A DNA stretch of 64,000 nucleotides from contig NZ_JASZYV010000001.1 in assembly GCF_030316895.1 (NCBI RefSeq), positions 372,001-436,000 on the forward strand. Direction: 5' to 3'. The position numbers and the translations under genes are program-made. Position 1 is the stretch's first letter. Every line of letters begins with the position of its first letter. The notes under the pieces are model-generated. The model made no database searches, was not told where the DNA came from, and saw only the letters and a program-made list of their open reading frames with translations. Of the stretch, positions 9,828 through 20,300 are shown in pieces. The stretch comes from Variovorax dokdonensis (GTDB lineage: Bacteria; Pseudomonadota; Gammaproteobacteria; Burkholderiales; Burkholderiaceae_C).

Positions 9828-10822
9828 GCGGCGACGCGAGCCAGGTTCTGGGCGGGCTGCGTTCGGCCCGTATCGACGATGGCCACGGCGGGAACCGATC
9901 GTGCAGGACCCGGTGGCGCCAGCTTCTGCGCGACCTCGACCGCCCACTGCTCGATCTCGTCGAGCAACTTGTGCTGGGCCTGCACCTGGGTCACGGTGTG
10001 GTCGAGCTCTGGCCAGAAGCGATAGCGGATGCGCTGCAGGCACGGGTGCCCGCGAAGCTGACTCAGCATGTCCTTGTTCCGGTCGACCACGTGAAGCATG
10101 GCCGAGAACATCGCATAGACCTGCACGCCGCGATCGACCAGCGCCTGAAGGTCGGCCGCATGCTGCTCGGGGCCGTAGTAGGCGATGCCGGTGGAGAAGA
10201 TGGCGCCTTGCTGCTCTTCGGGCGCAGGCGGCTTGCGCCAGTGCGCGAGCAGGCGCGATCGGGCCGCTGCATCCATCGGCGAGGCAAGCCACCCTGTGAA
10301 GTCGCGCCAGGCCGGGTAGGTGCGGCGCAGGGACGCATTGAACGCAAACGCCAGGCCACGCCGCAACTTGCGCTCCGCGCGCACGGGAATGCTGGGGAAC
10401 GCGTAGCCGTCGAACATCAGCGCGCCCACGATCCGCGGGTCGGCCAGGGAGATGCGCAATGCGCTCGCCGCGCCGGAGCACACGCCGTAGACGAGGAACT
10501 GCGTGAGCCCCGTCCTGGCTTGCAACTCGTCCAGCGCCGCATGCATGTCCTTGAGCTGCTGCTGCTGGTAGTCCTCGCGCCCGCTCGAAGCCCGGCTGTC
10601 GCCGATGCCGGTCATGTCGAAGCGCAGGCAGGGTATGCCGGCGCCAGCCAATTGCCGGGCCACCTTGACGTTGATCCGGCGCGGCCCGACGCGATGGTTC
10701 ACGCCGGTGTTGAGCAGAAGGCAGCCCACGCGCGGACGCTGGCCCGCGATGGCCGAGGGCGTCAGGATGCCAATGAGGGTCTTGTCGGGCCCGAAGGCCA
10801 CGACCGATTCTTCGATGCTCAT
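9824..10822 (-). CDS. Alpha/beta hydrolase, exosortase-associated hydrolase 1-like
   Basis: Alpha/beta-hydrolase fold protein of 332 residues, last gene of the biosynthetic operon. It shows the oxyanion-loop region (LLLNTGVNHRVGPRR), strand-turn LRFDMTGIGDS and a nucleophile elbow YGVCSGAASA near residue 115. Cysteine stands at the position usually held by serine, as in the GLCDGA elbow of hydrolase 1 from exosortase loci. A late HxV (LDHTV) could supply the catalytic histidine. The start overlaps the stop of the preceding hydrolase gene by four bases. The likely role is cleavage or transfer of a thioester or ester intermediate of the NRPS-PKS, such as chain release or editing. This is inferred from position. 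Confidence 0.8.
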   Translation of the reverse strand: MSIEESVVAFGPDKTLIGILTPSAIAGQRPRVGCLLLNTGVNHRVGPRRINVKVARQLAGAGIPCLRFDMTGIGDSRASSGREDYQQQQLKDMHAALDELQARTGLTQFLVYGVCSGAASALRISLADPRIVGALMFDGYAFPSIPVRAERKLRRGLAFAFNASLRRTYPAWRDFTGWLASPMDAAARSRLLAHWRKPPAPEEQQGAIFSTGIAYYGPEQHAADLQALVDRGVQVYAMFSAMLHVVDRNKDMLSQLRGHPCLQRIRYRFWPELDHTVTQVQAQHKLLDEIEQWAVEVAQKLAPPGPARSVPAVAIVDTGRTQPAQNLARVAA

Positions 10823-11631
10823 GTCAGTTCTCCCAGCATCTGCTGCAGCGCGGCTGCAGGCGCCACCTCGTTGTTGGCAAAGGGGTTGGAGGTCCAGATC
10901 AGCGAGTGCTCGAAAGGCACATGGCGCAAGTCGCCTTGTACGTGTGCCTTGGCGGCACTGCACCACTGCCCGGCTGCCCAGTCCTGCCCGCGCGCGATCA
11001 CGGTGACGGGGCACGGGATGGAGGGGTCCTGTTCGTCCGGCCGCAGCGCCAGGATCTGATCGCGAAACGCCGGTGCGATGGCAAAGCCCAGGCTTTCGTT
11101 CGAGAAGGCCAGCGGGTCCTGTTCGATGGCGCGTCGCCATCTTGCATCGGGAATGCAGAAGGCCAGATCGAGCTCGTCGACCTGTGCCATGCCCAGTTCG
11201 GCCAGGTAGGCGCGGCCGTCGAACACCGGCTCCCAGAGCACCAGGCGCCGCACGCGCGGAAACGACTGCGCCGCGGCTCTCAAGGCAACGCTCGCGCCCA
11301 GTCGTTCGCCGAACCAGGTGACCGGCAGGTCGCCGATGCGGCGCAGCAGTTCGCGGTGCGCTTCGCGCAGGTCCGCGGCCCATTGGTCCATGTTGGCGTC
11401 TTCGTCGCTGCCGGCGGAGTCACCAGTGCCGAAGTAGTCGAAGCGAAGCACCGGGATGCCCTGGCGCGAAAGGCGGTCGGCCAGCAGCCGGTTGAAGCGA
11501 TGCACGCGAATGGCCTCATGACCGAAGGGCGCCGCCACGACGACGCCGCCTCGCGCAGGCTTGCCGGGCGCCGCGGCGTGGTAGACGCCATAGAGCCTTC
11601 GGCCGCTGGGTCCGAAATAGAAGGGTGTCAT
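10819..11631 (-). CDS. Alpha/beta hydrolase, exosortase-associated hydrolase 2-like
   Basis: Second alpha/beta-hydrolase fold protein, 270 residues. It has VVVAAPFGHE followed by LRFDYFGTGDSAG, the strand-loop expected before the nucleophile elbow. The elbow itself reads FGERLGASVAL, so the residue at the nucleophile position of GxSxG is arginine. The same substitution (GLRLGA) occurs in hydrolase 2 of exosortase loci. The protein may therefore be non-catalytic or use another mechanism. It is coupled by 4-base overlaps to the phosphopantetheinyl transferase upstream and the first-type hydrolase downstream, so the pair is co-expressed with the assembly line. Partner or chaperone of the other hydrolase is one possibility. 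Confidence 0.78.
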   Translation of the reverse strand: MTPFYFGPSGRRLYGVYHAAAPGKPARGGVVVAAPFGHEAIRVHRFNRLLADRLSRQGIPVLRFDYFGTGDSAGSDEDANMDQWAADLREAHRELLRRIGDLPVTWFGERLGASVALRAAAQSFPRVRRLVLWEPVFDGRAYLAELGMAQVDELDLAFCIPDARWRRAIEQDPLAFSNESLGFAIAPAFRDQILALRPDEQDPSIPCPVTVIARGQDWAAGQWCSAAKAHVQGDLRHVPFEHSLIWTSNPFANNEVAPAAALQQMLGELT

Positions 11632-12317
11632 GGTGAATCTCCGCGTCCGATGACGGCCAGCGCCGCGATCGCCTGGGCGCACCGGACGGCCTGAAGCCAG
11701 GCCTGTCTGCCATCGTGAAGCTGAACGTGGCGGGGCGCGTCGTCGATGCCGGTGCTGGGGATGCTGCCGGCGGAAAAGCCCGCGCCGACGGCCTTGAGGC
11801 AGGCCTCCTTGCGTGTCCACGCGCGCAGGAAGGCGTCATCGCGCTCAGCCCCTGCCGCGCAGGCGGCCAGGTCGGCTTGCTCGCGAGCATCGAACAGGCC
11901 TTGTGCGAGAGGCAACGCGTCCGGCACCGAGCGCCGCAGTTCGATGTCCACGCCGATGGCGCCGTGGCGCCGCCCGGCGTCGATGGCGAACAGTGCCGTG
12001 CCGCCGCTGTGGCTCACGTTGAACGGCAGCAGCGGATCGTCGGCGAGCAAGGGCTTGCCGTGCGGGCCCGAGTCGAAACGCAGCGACTGGGGATCGCGGT
12101 CCAGGACGGTCCCCAGCAACCAGCGAAGCGCGGCGCGGCCGGCGCCGAACCGGTCCCGATCGCGCGCGAACACGAAGCGGCCCCTGCGCGCCTGCTCGTC
12201 ATCGCTCAGCCATGCGAGCGCGGCCGGCGGCACGGGCGCATCGAGGTCCATGGTCCAAAGGCCGCAGCCTTCGAGCGAAGACTGTGGGGTGGGGGCGCTC
12301 CAGGGCAGGGCCGTCAT
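11628..12317 (-). CDS. 4'-phosphopantetheinyl transferase, Sfp type
   Basis: Transfers the 4'-phosphopantetheine arm of CoA to the conserved serine of carrier-protein domains. The 229-residue length is typical of the Sfp class. Visible motifs are FNVSHSGG near residue 100, the magnesium-binding GVDIE near 123, and WTRKEACLKA near 170. The start lies 4 bases after the NRPS stop, and the 3' end overlaps the hydrolase start by four bases. It is the dedicated activator for the four carrier domains of the two upstream megasynthases (two in each protein). Confidence 0.93.
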   Translation of the reverse strand: MTALPWSAPTPQSSLEGCGLWTMDLDAPVPPAALAWLSDDEQARRGRFVFARDRDRFGAGRAALRWLLGTVLDRDPQSLRFDSGPHGKPLLADDPLLPFNVSHSGGTALFAIDAGRRHGAIGVDIELRRSVPDALPLAQGLFDAREQADLAACAAGAERDDAFLRAWTRKEACLKAVGAGFSAGSIPSTGIDDAPRHVQLHDGRQAWLQAVRCAQAIAALAVIGRGDSP

Positions 12318-12321
12318 GGCC

Positions 12322-15300
12322 TCATTTCTTGCCGAAGGCGGACATCACCCGGCCGAACAGGCCGCTGCTGGGGCGGGTGTCGACGGCGACGGGTGCGGGT
12401 GCGGGTGCAGCCACCTTCACCGCTTCCGTCTCGGGCGCCGGCACCGCAAGCTGGGCCAGGCTCTCGAACACATACCGGCGCGGCTCCACGCGCAGCCCGA
12501 GCACTTCCTGGGCCCGGGCGACCGCGCGCATCGCTGTGAGCGAATCCCCGCCCAGGTCGAAGAAGTTGTCGGTGGGGTGGATGTCGTTCACGTCCAGGCC
12601 GAGCAAGCTGGCCCAGACCTGCGCCAGCCGTGCCTGTTCGGGCAACAGCAGCGTCATCGAATCCGCGTCCTGGTCCGCCTGCTGGGCCTTGGCCTGGGGA
12701 GCGGCCGGCGCCTGGGCAGAAAGCTGGCGAAGCCGTGCGCCGTGGGGCGAATCGGCCGCCTGGAGCACTTGGCCGACGGGCATGTCGGCATGCTTGGCGA
12801 CGACGTCCAGCAGTTCGAGGAAGCGCTCGCGAAATGCCAGGCCGGTCTCGGGCAGGAAGATGTCGGCGTTGAAGTTGACGGCGCCTTCGAGCCCCGTCGG
12901 CTTTTCCATCACCCACAGGCTCAGATCGTCGGTGGCGCCGCGTTGCAGCAGGTGGATCTGCTGGTGCTCGAGGCCGCAGAACGACGTGGGTCGCTCGCGG
13001 GCATCCTGGAACGAGAACAGGCCCTGGTAGACGCCGCCGCCGACGACGTGGCGCTGGAACTCCGGCTCGGCCACCAGACGTTCGAAGGGAATCTGCTGGT
13101 GGCGCATGGCTTCCAGCATCTGCGCCTTCACGCGGCCGCAGAAGGCCGCGAAAGTCTGCTGCCGATCGATGTCGAAGGGCAGCGGCATCACGTTGTTGAA
13201 AAAGCCCATCGTCGTTTCGAGCCCGGGCGACTCGCGGCCGCGAACAGGATTGGCGACGACCACGGCTTCGGAGCCGACGGCGTCGGACATCATCAGCGCG
13301 AAGACGGACAGCGTGAGCATGCTGAGGGTGACGTCGAGCCGGCGTGCCAGTGCCTGCAACCGCTCGGTGGTGGCGGCATCCACGCGCAGCGGGTGCATGG
13401 CGCCCGTACCGGTCATGCCGGCCTGGCGGGGCATGTCGGTGCCCAGCGCCTTGGCGGGGCGCGCCGCGGAGAAGCGCCGCTTCCAGAACGCCAGTTGCGA
13501 GTCGTACTGCGGCGATGCCATCCAGTCCTGCAGCCAGCAAGCGTAGTCGGCCATGCTGATCGAGACTTCGGGCAATCCGCTGGCCTGGCCGCCGACGCGC
13601 GCAAGGTAGAGCGCGGACAACTCTTTCTGGTAGAGGTCGAACGACCATCCGTCCCACACGAGGTGGTGCGGCACGAAGGCAAACGCGTGCTCCTGCGGGC
13701 CGAGGCGGAACAGCGCGACATGAAACAGCGGACCGCGCGCGATGTCGATCGGCTGGTCGGCGATCTCCTGCATGCGCACAGCCAGGGCTTGTTCGCGCTG
13801 CGGCGCTGGGATGTCGCCCAGGTCGATCAGCGGAAACTCGAACTCCAGCTTGCGGGCAACGCGCTGCACCAGCGTGCCATCCTGCGCTGCGGTGAAGGTC
13901 GTGCGCAGCGCGGATTGGCGCGCCACCATGTCGCGGAAGGCTGCCTCGAAGCTGGCCACGTCGAGTTGGCCGATCAGCCGATGGCCCGACGGTGCGTTGT
14001 AGATCGAGCGGCCCGGATAGAGCTGCTCGATGAAGACGATGCGCTCCTGCATGGGAGTAAGGGGCGCGCTATCGCGTTCGGGGCGATGCTCGATGGCGGC
14101 ATTTGGCGACGTGCCGGCCCGCGCGAGCGCGTCGATGGCCTCGGCCATGCGCTGCGCCGTCGGCGCCTCGAACACCGTCACCAGCGGAATGGTGAGCTCG
14201 AAGCGCTTGCCCAGCAGCGTGACCAGTCGCGCCGCCAGCAGCGAGTGGCCACCCAGGGCGAAGAAGTCGTCGGCCGCAGACAGGCCGGGCAGGTTGAGCA
14301 CTTCCTCCATCTGCTGCAGCACCGCACGCTCGCGATCGTTCGCGGGCGCGACACGTTCGCCGCGTGCCGGGGAACGTGTTTCCGCCGGCGCCGGCAGCGC
14401 CTTGCGGTCGATCTTGCCGTTGGGCAACAGGGGCAGCGCGTCGAGCGGGACGACGTGCTGCGGAACCATGTACTGCGGCAGTGTGGCGCGCAGATGGCGA
14501 TCAAGCGCGGCGGCGTCGAAGGCCTGCGGCGTCGACAGCGACAGGTAGGCCACCAGGCGCACGTCGTCCGGTTGATCCTCGCGCACCACGACGACGCTGC
14601 GGGCAACACCGGGCACCTCGTTGCAGCGGGCCTCGATCTCGCCCAGCTCGATGCGATAGCCGCGCACCTTCACCTGGAAATCGAAGCGGCCCAGATGTTC
14701 GAGCAAGCCGTCGTTGCGCCAGCGTCCGCGATCGCCGGTGCGATAGATCAGGTCGGGTTCCCCGCCCACATCCGAGACGACGAAGCGTTCGGCCGTCAGC
14801 TCGGGTCGATCGTGATAGCCGAGGGTCACGCCAGCCCCGCCGATGCAGATCTCGCCCGGCACGCCGACGGGGCAAGGCTGCATGTTCCGGTCGAGGATCC
14901 ACACCGTGGTGTTGTCCATCGGCGTTCCGATGGCAACGCCGCGCGACTCGATGGCCTGCCGATCCATCTTCCAGAGCGTGGACCACACGGTCGTCTCGGT
15001 GGGGCCGTAGAGGTTCCACAGTTCGCCGCAGCGGGCCAGCAACTCGATCGACAGACCTGCCGGAACGCTTTCGGCGCCGATCCATCCGCGGAAGCCTCGC
15101 GAGCCGCGCCATTCGGCATCGAGCAGCAGGCGCCAGCGGCCGGGTGTGGCCTGCAGCACGGTGATGCCTTCGTCCTCGATCATCTGGCGCAGGCGCATGC
15201 CGTCCATGGCAACGTCGCGCGGCACCATGACGAGTTCCGCGCCCACGGCCAGCGGCAGGTGCAGTTCCGGCACGGACATGTCGAACGAAAGCGTGGTCAC

Positions 15301-17346
15301 CGCGGCCAGCTTGTCGTCGGCCGACAGGCCCGGTGCCTTGCGCATGCTCTCCAGGAAGTTGGCCGCCGCGCGATGCGGCACGACCACGCCCTTGGGCTTG
15401 CCGGTCGACCCGGAGGTGTAGATCACATAGGCCGCGTCCTCGGCCTGCGGGTCGAGCGCCGGATCGGATGGCAACGGCGTCGAAGGCCATTCGGAAGCGT
15501 CGATGCCGTCCAGGTTCATCACGCGGCTGCTCGCGTCTGCGCACCAGTCTTGCGGCGCCGTCTTCACCGGGTCATGCGTCAGCAGCAGACCGAGCGCTGC
15601 GTCCTGCGCGTAGAAGTCCAGCCTTGCCTGCGGGAACGCCGGATCCAGGGGCACGTAGGCAGCGCCGCACTTGAGCGTGGCGAGAATGCCCACCATCATG
15701 TCGGCCCCGCGTTCCAGGCAGATGCCCACGCGGTGTCCACGGCCGATGCCGCGGGCGCGCATCGCATGCGCGAGCTGGTTGGTTTGCTGGTCGAGCTCGG
15801 CGTAGGTCCAGCGGCGGTCCTGGTCCTTCATGGCAAAGCGCTGCGGATGCAGGCGGGCCTGCGCCGCAAAGGCCGCGTGCATCAGCGCCGGCTGCGGCAG
15901 CGGCGTGGCGGGCGGCTGCAGGCGTCCGAGCGCCTGCCGGTCGGCCTGCGAAAGCAGGTTGAGCTGCGCGACCGGGCAATCGCTCGCCTCGACGGCATGG
16001 CGCAGCAACTGCTCGTACATGCGCAGCCAGCGCGCCACGGTCGCTTCGTCATACAGGTCGCTGTTGTACTGGGCCTCCAGTTGCATGCCGGCGGGCACGG
16101 GTGTGCCGTTGACGAACAGCTCGAAGTTCTCGGCCACGCGCGGGATGCTCGCCGTCTCCACGCACAAGCCTCCGAACGGAGGTGGAGCGGCGTTGGCGTC
16201 CTGGTCGATGTTGAACAGCACGCTCACCAAGGGAAGGCGGCTCGGGTCGCGCGAGATGGCGAGCTTCTGCAAGAGGCTGCCGTAGGTCAGCGACTGGTGC
16301 TCGAAGGCGTCGAGCAGCGTGTCGCCGCACTTGCAGGCCAGTTGTTCGAAAGCCTGGTTGCCATCGACGCTGAAACGCAGCGGCAGCAGGTTGACGCAAT
16401 GGCCGACGAGTTCGTGCATCTCGCTGGCCAGTTGACCGGCGGCCGCAATGCCGACGACCAGGTCGTCCTGCTCGCTGAGCCGATGCATCAGCGTGGCGAA
16501 GCCGGCCAGCATCACGGCGTACAGGCTGGTCCCGCGACGCGCACCGAACTTGCGCAGGGCGTCGACCAGTTGCCGGTCCAGGACATGATCGACACGCCGC
16601 GAGGTGAAGGTGCGCACCTTGGCGCGCTTGCGGTCCAGCGGCAGTTCGAGCACGGGCAGGCTCGATCCCGAGAAGCGCGACACCCAATATTGGATGTGCG
16701 CCTGCATGTCGGCGCTCTGGGCCTCTTCCTGCTCCCACAGCACGTAATCGGCGTAGCTCGGCGCGGCGGCCGGGGCGCTCGCCTGACCGGTCGCACAGGC
16801 ATACAGGCGCCCGAGGTCGCGATTGAGCACCGACCATGACCAGCCATCGCACACCGCATGGTGCGCCGACTGCACCAGCACGTGATCGTCCGGCGCGAAC
16901 GTGAACAGAGCAGCGCGGTACAGCGGTCCGCTATCGAGCGGGAATGGCGTCTTGACCACGACTTCGAAGGCCTCGGCCAGCCGCGCTTCGCGCGCCTCGG
17001 GCGACAACGATTGCAGGTCGTGGACCTCGAGCATCACAGGCTGCGCCTGCGCGACCAGCAGTTCGAGCCCGTCGGAAGAGAAGCTCGTTCGCAGGGAATC
17101 GTGGCGCGCCACCAGGGCGTCCAGCGCCTGCTGCAGCGCGCCGATGTCGAGCGCGCCGCGCAAGCGCAGGCGGACCGCTTCGTTGTAGGCGAGCGAAGCC
17201 TGCGTGGACAGGCGGTCCGCCAGCCAGACTTCGCGCTGTGCCTGCGACGAAGGGACCACCCGCTCCACTTCGGCGCCGCCGCCGAAAGGGTCGTAATCCA
17301 CCGATTCGGCGTCGGGCAAGAGAGAGGGCAGGGTCATGTCGTTCAT
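12322..17346 (-). CDS. Non-ribosomal peptide synthetase, C-A-T-C-T
   Basis: NRPS of 1674 residues. C1 is intact (HHAVCDG near residue 164). The A domain has core motifs YTSGSTGKPKG near 645, NLYGPTETT, YRTGDRGRW and NGKIDRKALP. T1 has GGHSL near 1032, C2 is intact (HHLVWDG near 1229), and T2 has GGDSL near 1600. The tail is Ala/Pro-rich and ends SAFGKK. There is no thioesterase or reductase domain and no A domain for T2. My hand reading of the A-domain pocket is D-M-P-Q-W-G-L-V-W-K, close to glycine-type codes; treat this as tentative. C1 should accept the chain from the NRPS-PKS encoded 20 bases upstream. T2 must be loaded in trans, or C2 must do something other than ordinary elongation. Confidence 0.95.
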   Translation of the reverse strand: MNDMTLPSLLPDAESVDYDPFGGGAEVERVVPSSQAQREVWLADRLSTQASLAYNEAVRLRLRGALDIGALQQALDALVARHDSLRTSFSSDGLELLVAQAQPVMLEVHDLQSLSPEAREARLAEAFEVVVKTPFPLDSGPLYRAALFTFAPDDHVLVQSAHHAVCDGWSWSVLNRDLGRLYACATGQASAPAAAPSYADYVLWEQEEAQSADMQAHIQYWVSRFSGSSLPVLELPLDRKRAKVRTFTSRRVDHVLDRQLVDALRKFGARRGTSLYAVMLAGFATLMHRLSEQDDLVVGIAAAGQLASEMHELVGHCVNLLPLRFSVDGNQAFEQLACKCGDTLLDAFEHQSLTYGSLLQKLAISRDPSRLPLVSVLFNIDQDANAAPPPFGGLCVETASIPRVAENFELFVNGTPVPAGMQLEAQYNSDLYDEATVARWLRMYEQLLRHAVEASDCPVAQLNLLSQADRQALGRLQPPATPLPQPALMHAAFAAQARLHPQRFAMKDQDRRWTYAELDQQTNQLAHAMRARGIGRGHRVGICLERGADMMVGILATLKCGAAYVPLDPAFPQARLDFYAQDAALGLLLTHDPVKTAPQDWCADASSRVMNLDGIDASEWPSTPLPSDPALDPQAEDAAYVIYTSGSTGKPKGVVVPHRAAANFLESMRKAPGLSADDKLAAVTTLSFDMSVPELHLPLAVGAELVMVPRDVAMDGMRLRQMIEDEGITVLQATPGRWRLLLDAEWRGSRGFRGWIGAESVPAGLSIELLARCGELWNLYGPTETTVWSTLWKMDRQAIESRGVAIGTPMDNTTVWILDRNMQPCPVGVPGEICIGGAGVTLGYHDRPELTAERFVVSDVGGEPDLIYRTGDRGRWRNDGLLEHLGRFDFQVKVRGYRIELGEIEARCNEVPGVARSVVVVREDQPDDVRLVAYLSLSTPQAFDAAALDRHLRATLPQYMVPQHVVPLDALPLLPNGKIDRKALPAPAETRSPARGERVAPANDRERAVLQQMEEVLNLPGLSAADDFFALGGHSLLAARLVTLLGKRFELTIPLVTVFEAPTAQRMAEAIDALARAGTSPNAAIEHRPERDSAPLTPMQERIVFIEQLYPGRSIYNAPSGHRLIGQLDVASFEAAFRDMVARQSALRTTFTAAQDGTLVQRVARKLEFEFPLIDLGDIPAPQREQALAVRMQEIADQPIDIARGPLFHVALFRLGPQEHAFAFVPHHLVWDGWSFDLYQKELSALYLARVGGQASGLPEVSISMADYACWLQDWMASPQYDSQLAFWKRRFSAARPAKALGTDMPRQAGMTGTGAMHPLRVDAATTERLQALARRLDVTLSMLTLSVFALMMSDAVGSEAVVVANPVRGRESPGLETTMGFFNNVMPLPFDIDRQQTFAAFCGRVKAQMLEAMRHQQIPFERLVAEPEFQRHVVGGGVYQGLFSFQDARERPTSFCGLEHQQIHLLQRGATDDLSLWVMEKPTGLEGAVNFNADIFLPETGLAFRERFLELLDVVAKHADMPVGQVLQAADSPHGARLRQLSAQAPAAPQAKAQQADQDADSMTLLLPEQARLAQVWASLLGLDVNDIHPTDNFFDLGGDSLTAMRAVARAQEVLGLRVEPRRYVFESLAQLAVPAPETEAVKVAAPAPAPVAVDTRPSSGLFGRVMSAFGKK

Positions 17347-17366
17347 CGATGAACTCGATTCGCTAG

Positions 17367-20300
17367 TCAGCGCACCAGCATGTACTTGCCGGGCTGTTCG
17401 GGGTTGGGCACGAACCAGGCCGCCTTGCCATTGGCATCGCGCCCAAGGCGTGCGCCGGGCACGGGCGGCTTGCTGGCATCGAACACGCCGGCATCCTTGC
17501 GTGCCAGGCGCGGAAGGAATTCCGCCTCCTGCATCTCCGCCACCGATTCCTTGAACGCCTGCTTGATCAGGGCGATGTCGCCATGCGTGTGGGCGGTGGT
17601 CATGAAGCAGGGGAAGTTGTCCAGGATGTGCACGCCGCGGCTGCGCATCATGGCGAACAGCAGGTCCTGCAGCGGATGGTCTTCCAGCCAGGTCACGCGC
17701 CACAGCGAAGAGAAGTACCGGATCTCGATGGGTGCGCCCACCTCTCGGCAGAAGGCGGTCAGCTCATCGGCCATGGCGGCCGTGTGCAGGTTCAATTGCG
17801 TCTGAAGTCCTTCGCCGGCTTCCTTGAGGTGTTCCAGCGATGCCTTGCAGGCGGCCAGCGCCAGCGGGTGCCGCACGAAGGTGCCGGCGAAATAGGTCAC
17901 GCCCACGCTGGGAATCGAATCGTCGCCGTACTGCCAGGCTCCGCCGTCCAGCGAATCCATGAACTGGCGCTTGCCCGCGATCACACCCACCGGGAAGCCG
18001 CCGCCGATCACCTTGCCGTAGCAGGCCAGGTCGGCGCGCACGTCGAAGAGGGCCTGCACACCGTGCAGGTGCGAGCGAAAGCCGGTGATGACCTCGTCGA
18101 AGATCAGGCAGGTGCCCGATTGCTCGGTGATGGCGCGCACCTCGCGAACGAACTCGCGCGGCTGGAAGTCGGGACGGCGGCTTTGCACCACCTCGACCAG
18201 CACCGCGGCCAGATCGTCCGCGTTGTCGCGGATGAACTGCAGCGATTCGGGCGTGCCGTATTCCAGCACGCGCACGTCGCCGAACATGCCGCTCATGATG
18301 CCGGGCGCGGCAGGCAGGCCCTTGGCGTTGCGGCCCGCACGCACCAGCACTTCGTCGAAGGTGCCGTGGTAGGAGCCGGTGAAGAGCACCACTGTGTTGC
18401 GCCCCGTGACCGTGCGGGCAATGCGCACCGCCGCCATCACCGATTCGGAGCCCGTGTTGCAAAGGGCCGCGCGGTCGAAGCCGGTCAGTTCGCAGATCAG
18501 CCGGGTGACGTCGGCGGCGAGCGGATGCTGGGGGCCGATCTCGTAGCCGGCATCGAGTTGCCTGCGCACGGCTTCCTGCACGAAGTCGGGCTGCCAGCCG
18601 AACAGGTTCATGCCGAAGCCGTTGAGCACGTCCACGTACTCGTTGCCGTCCAGGTCCCACATGCGCGAGCCCTTGGTGCGGTCCATGACGAGCTGGTAGG
18701 TGATCTCCTTCGTGATCGGGCGGAAGCCATTGACCACGCGCGGATCGGCCATGTGCGGCCGGTTGGCGGCGGTGAACTCCTTGCTCTTGGCCGTGCGCTC
18801 CGTATAGCGGCGCATGAAGGCCGACAGGCGCGCCTTCTGCCGCTCGGTGATGTCCTTGTTCTGGGTATGGATGCGGGCGATGGCGCCGAAGGCCTTCTTC
18901 ACGTCGTACTTGATCGCACCCTGCGGTTCTTCGACGGTGGCGGGCTGTGCCTGGGCCGAAGCGGGTGCCGCGACGGCGGCGGGTGCGCTGGCGACGACCT
19001 GCGGCACTGCCGGTTGCGTGGCAGCGGGCGCGGCCTGCTGCGTCGCCATGCCGCCGGACAGCAGGGCCAGTTGCTGCTGCATCAACTGCATCTGCTGCGC
19101 GATGACCTGCTGCACCAGCGAGCCATCGGCGGCTGGCATGGCGGCGATGGGCACGGCCGCGATCGGCATGGCGGTGGCCGGAATGGCGATGGCCGCCTGC
19201 GCCGCAGGTTGTGCCACTGCGGCTTGCGGTGCGGCCACTGCTGGCGCCGCCTGCGGCTCGGCCGGCAGGCTGGCGTCCAGCAACTCGGCCAGCGCGCCGA
19301 AGCTGCGATGGTTCTCCATCAGCTGGCGGAAGGTGACGTTGACCTTGAAGGTCTTCTTCACCTGCATGGCCGCTTGCGTCAAGGTAAGTGAATCCAGCCC
19401 CAGTTCGACGAAGGGCGATGCGGGGTCGGCCTGCGCGAGGTCGATGCCGGAGATGTCCTCGAACAGGGTGCGAAGGCGCTGGGTGAGGTCGGCGCGGCGG
19501 TCGGTGCTGGCGGCAGTCATGGTCGGCTCCGGATTGGCGGGGGTCGGCGTAGGTGTTGCAGGAGTGCTGGGCGCGGTGGCCGCGAAGGGCGCGGCAACGG
19601 CCATGGGTGAAGCGGTGGCGATGTCCACCCAGCAGCGCTTGCGCTCGAAGGGGTAGGTGGGCAGGCAAAGGCGGCGCTTGTCTTCGCGCTCGTCCAGCAG
19701 GCCCAGGTCGATGTCGGCGCCCACGGCCCAGAGCCGGCCGGCGGCCAGTCGCAGCGCGTGTGCCTCCTCGGCCGGCGTGTCGGCAAGCGTCGGGATCGCG
19801 CTGCCGCCATGCTGGCGCACCAGCGTGCTCAGCGTGTTGCGCGGGCCCAGTTCGATGAACAGCGCGGCCGGCAATTGCCCCATCACCTCGCGCACGGCTG
19901 GCGAGAAGCGCACGGCTTCGCGCAGGTGCCGCGCCCAGTAGCGAGGATCGGTGGCCTCACTCGCCGTCAGCAGGCGGCCCGTCAACGTGGAATACAGCGG
20001 CAGGCTCGGTGCCGCGAGCGCGACGCCTTCGACCATCGTCTGGAACGGTTCGATCGCCGGATCCATCATGGCCGAGTGGAAAGCATGCGAAGTCTGCAGC
20101 ACGCGGGCCACCACGCCATCGGCCTCCAGCGCGGCGCGCAGCGCGTCGATGGCCGATGCCGGACCGGCCGCCACGCTGGCCTGCGGGCCGTTGTCCGCCG
20201 CCAGGGACACGTCGGCCGGCAGGCGGGCTTGCAGTTGCTCGGCCGGCATGCGGACCGACAGCATCACGCCCGCTGGCTGGGCCTGCATCAACGCGCCACG

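Noticed and set aside
6840..10481. Open frame of about 1200 codons on the minus strand
   Set aside because: It is antisense to the RND permease; the composition is Arg/His-rich without a fold signature.
11746..16839. Open frame of about 1700 codons on the plus strand
   Set aside because: It is antisense to the NRPS gene and lacks any domain; long antisense frames are common in G+C-rich genes with biased third positions.
12322..17703. Longer NRPS reading starting near 17703
   Set aside because: The extra 119 residues overlap the aminotransferase end out of frame and have no NRPS homology; the ATG at 17346 begins the recognised protein.
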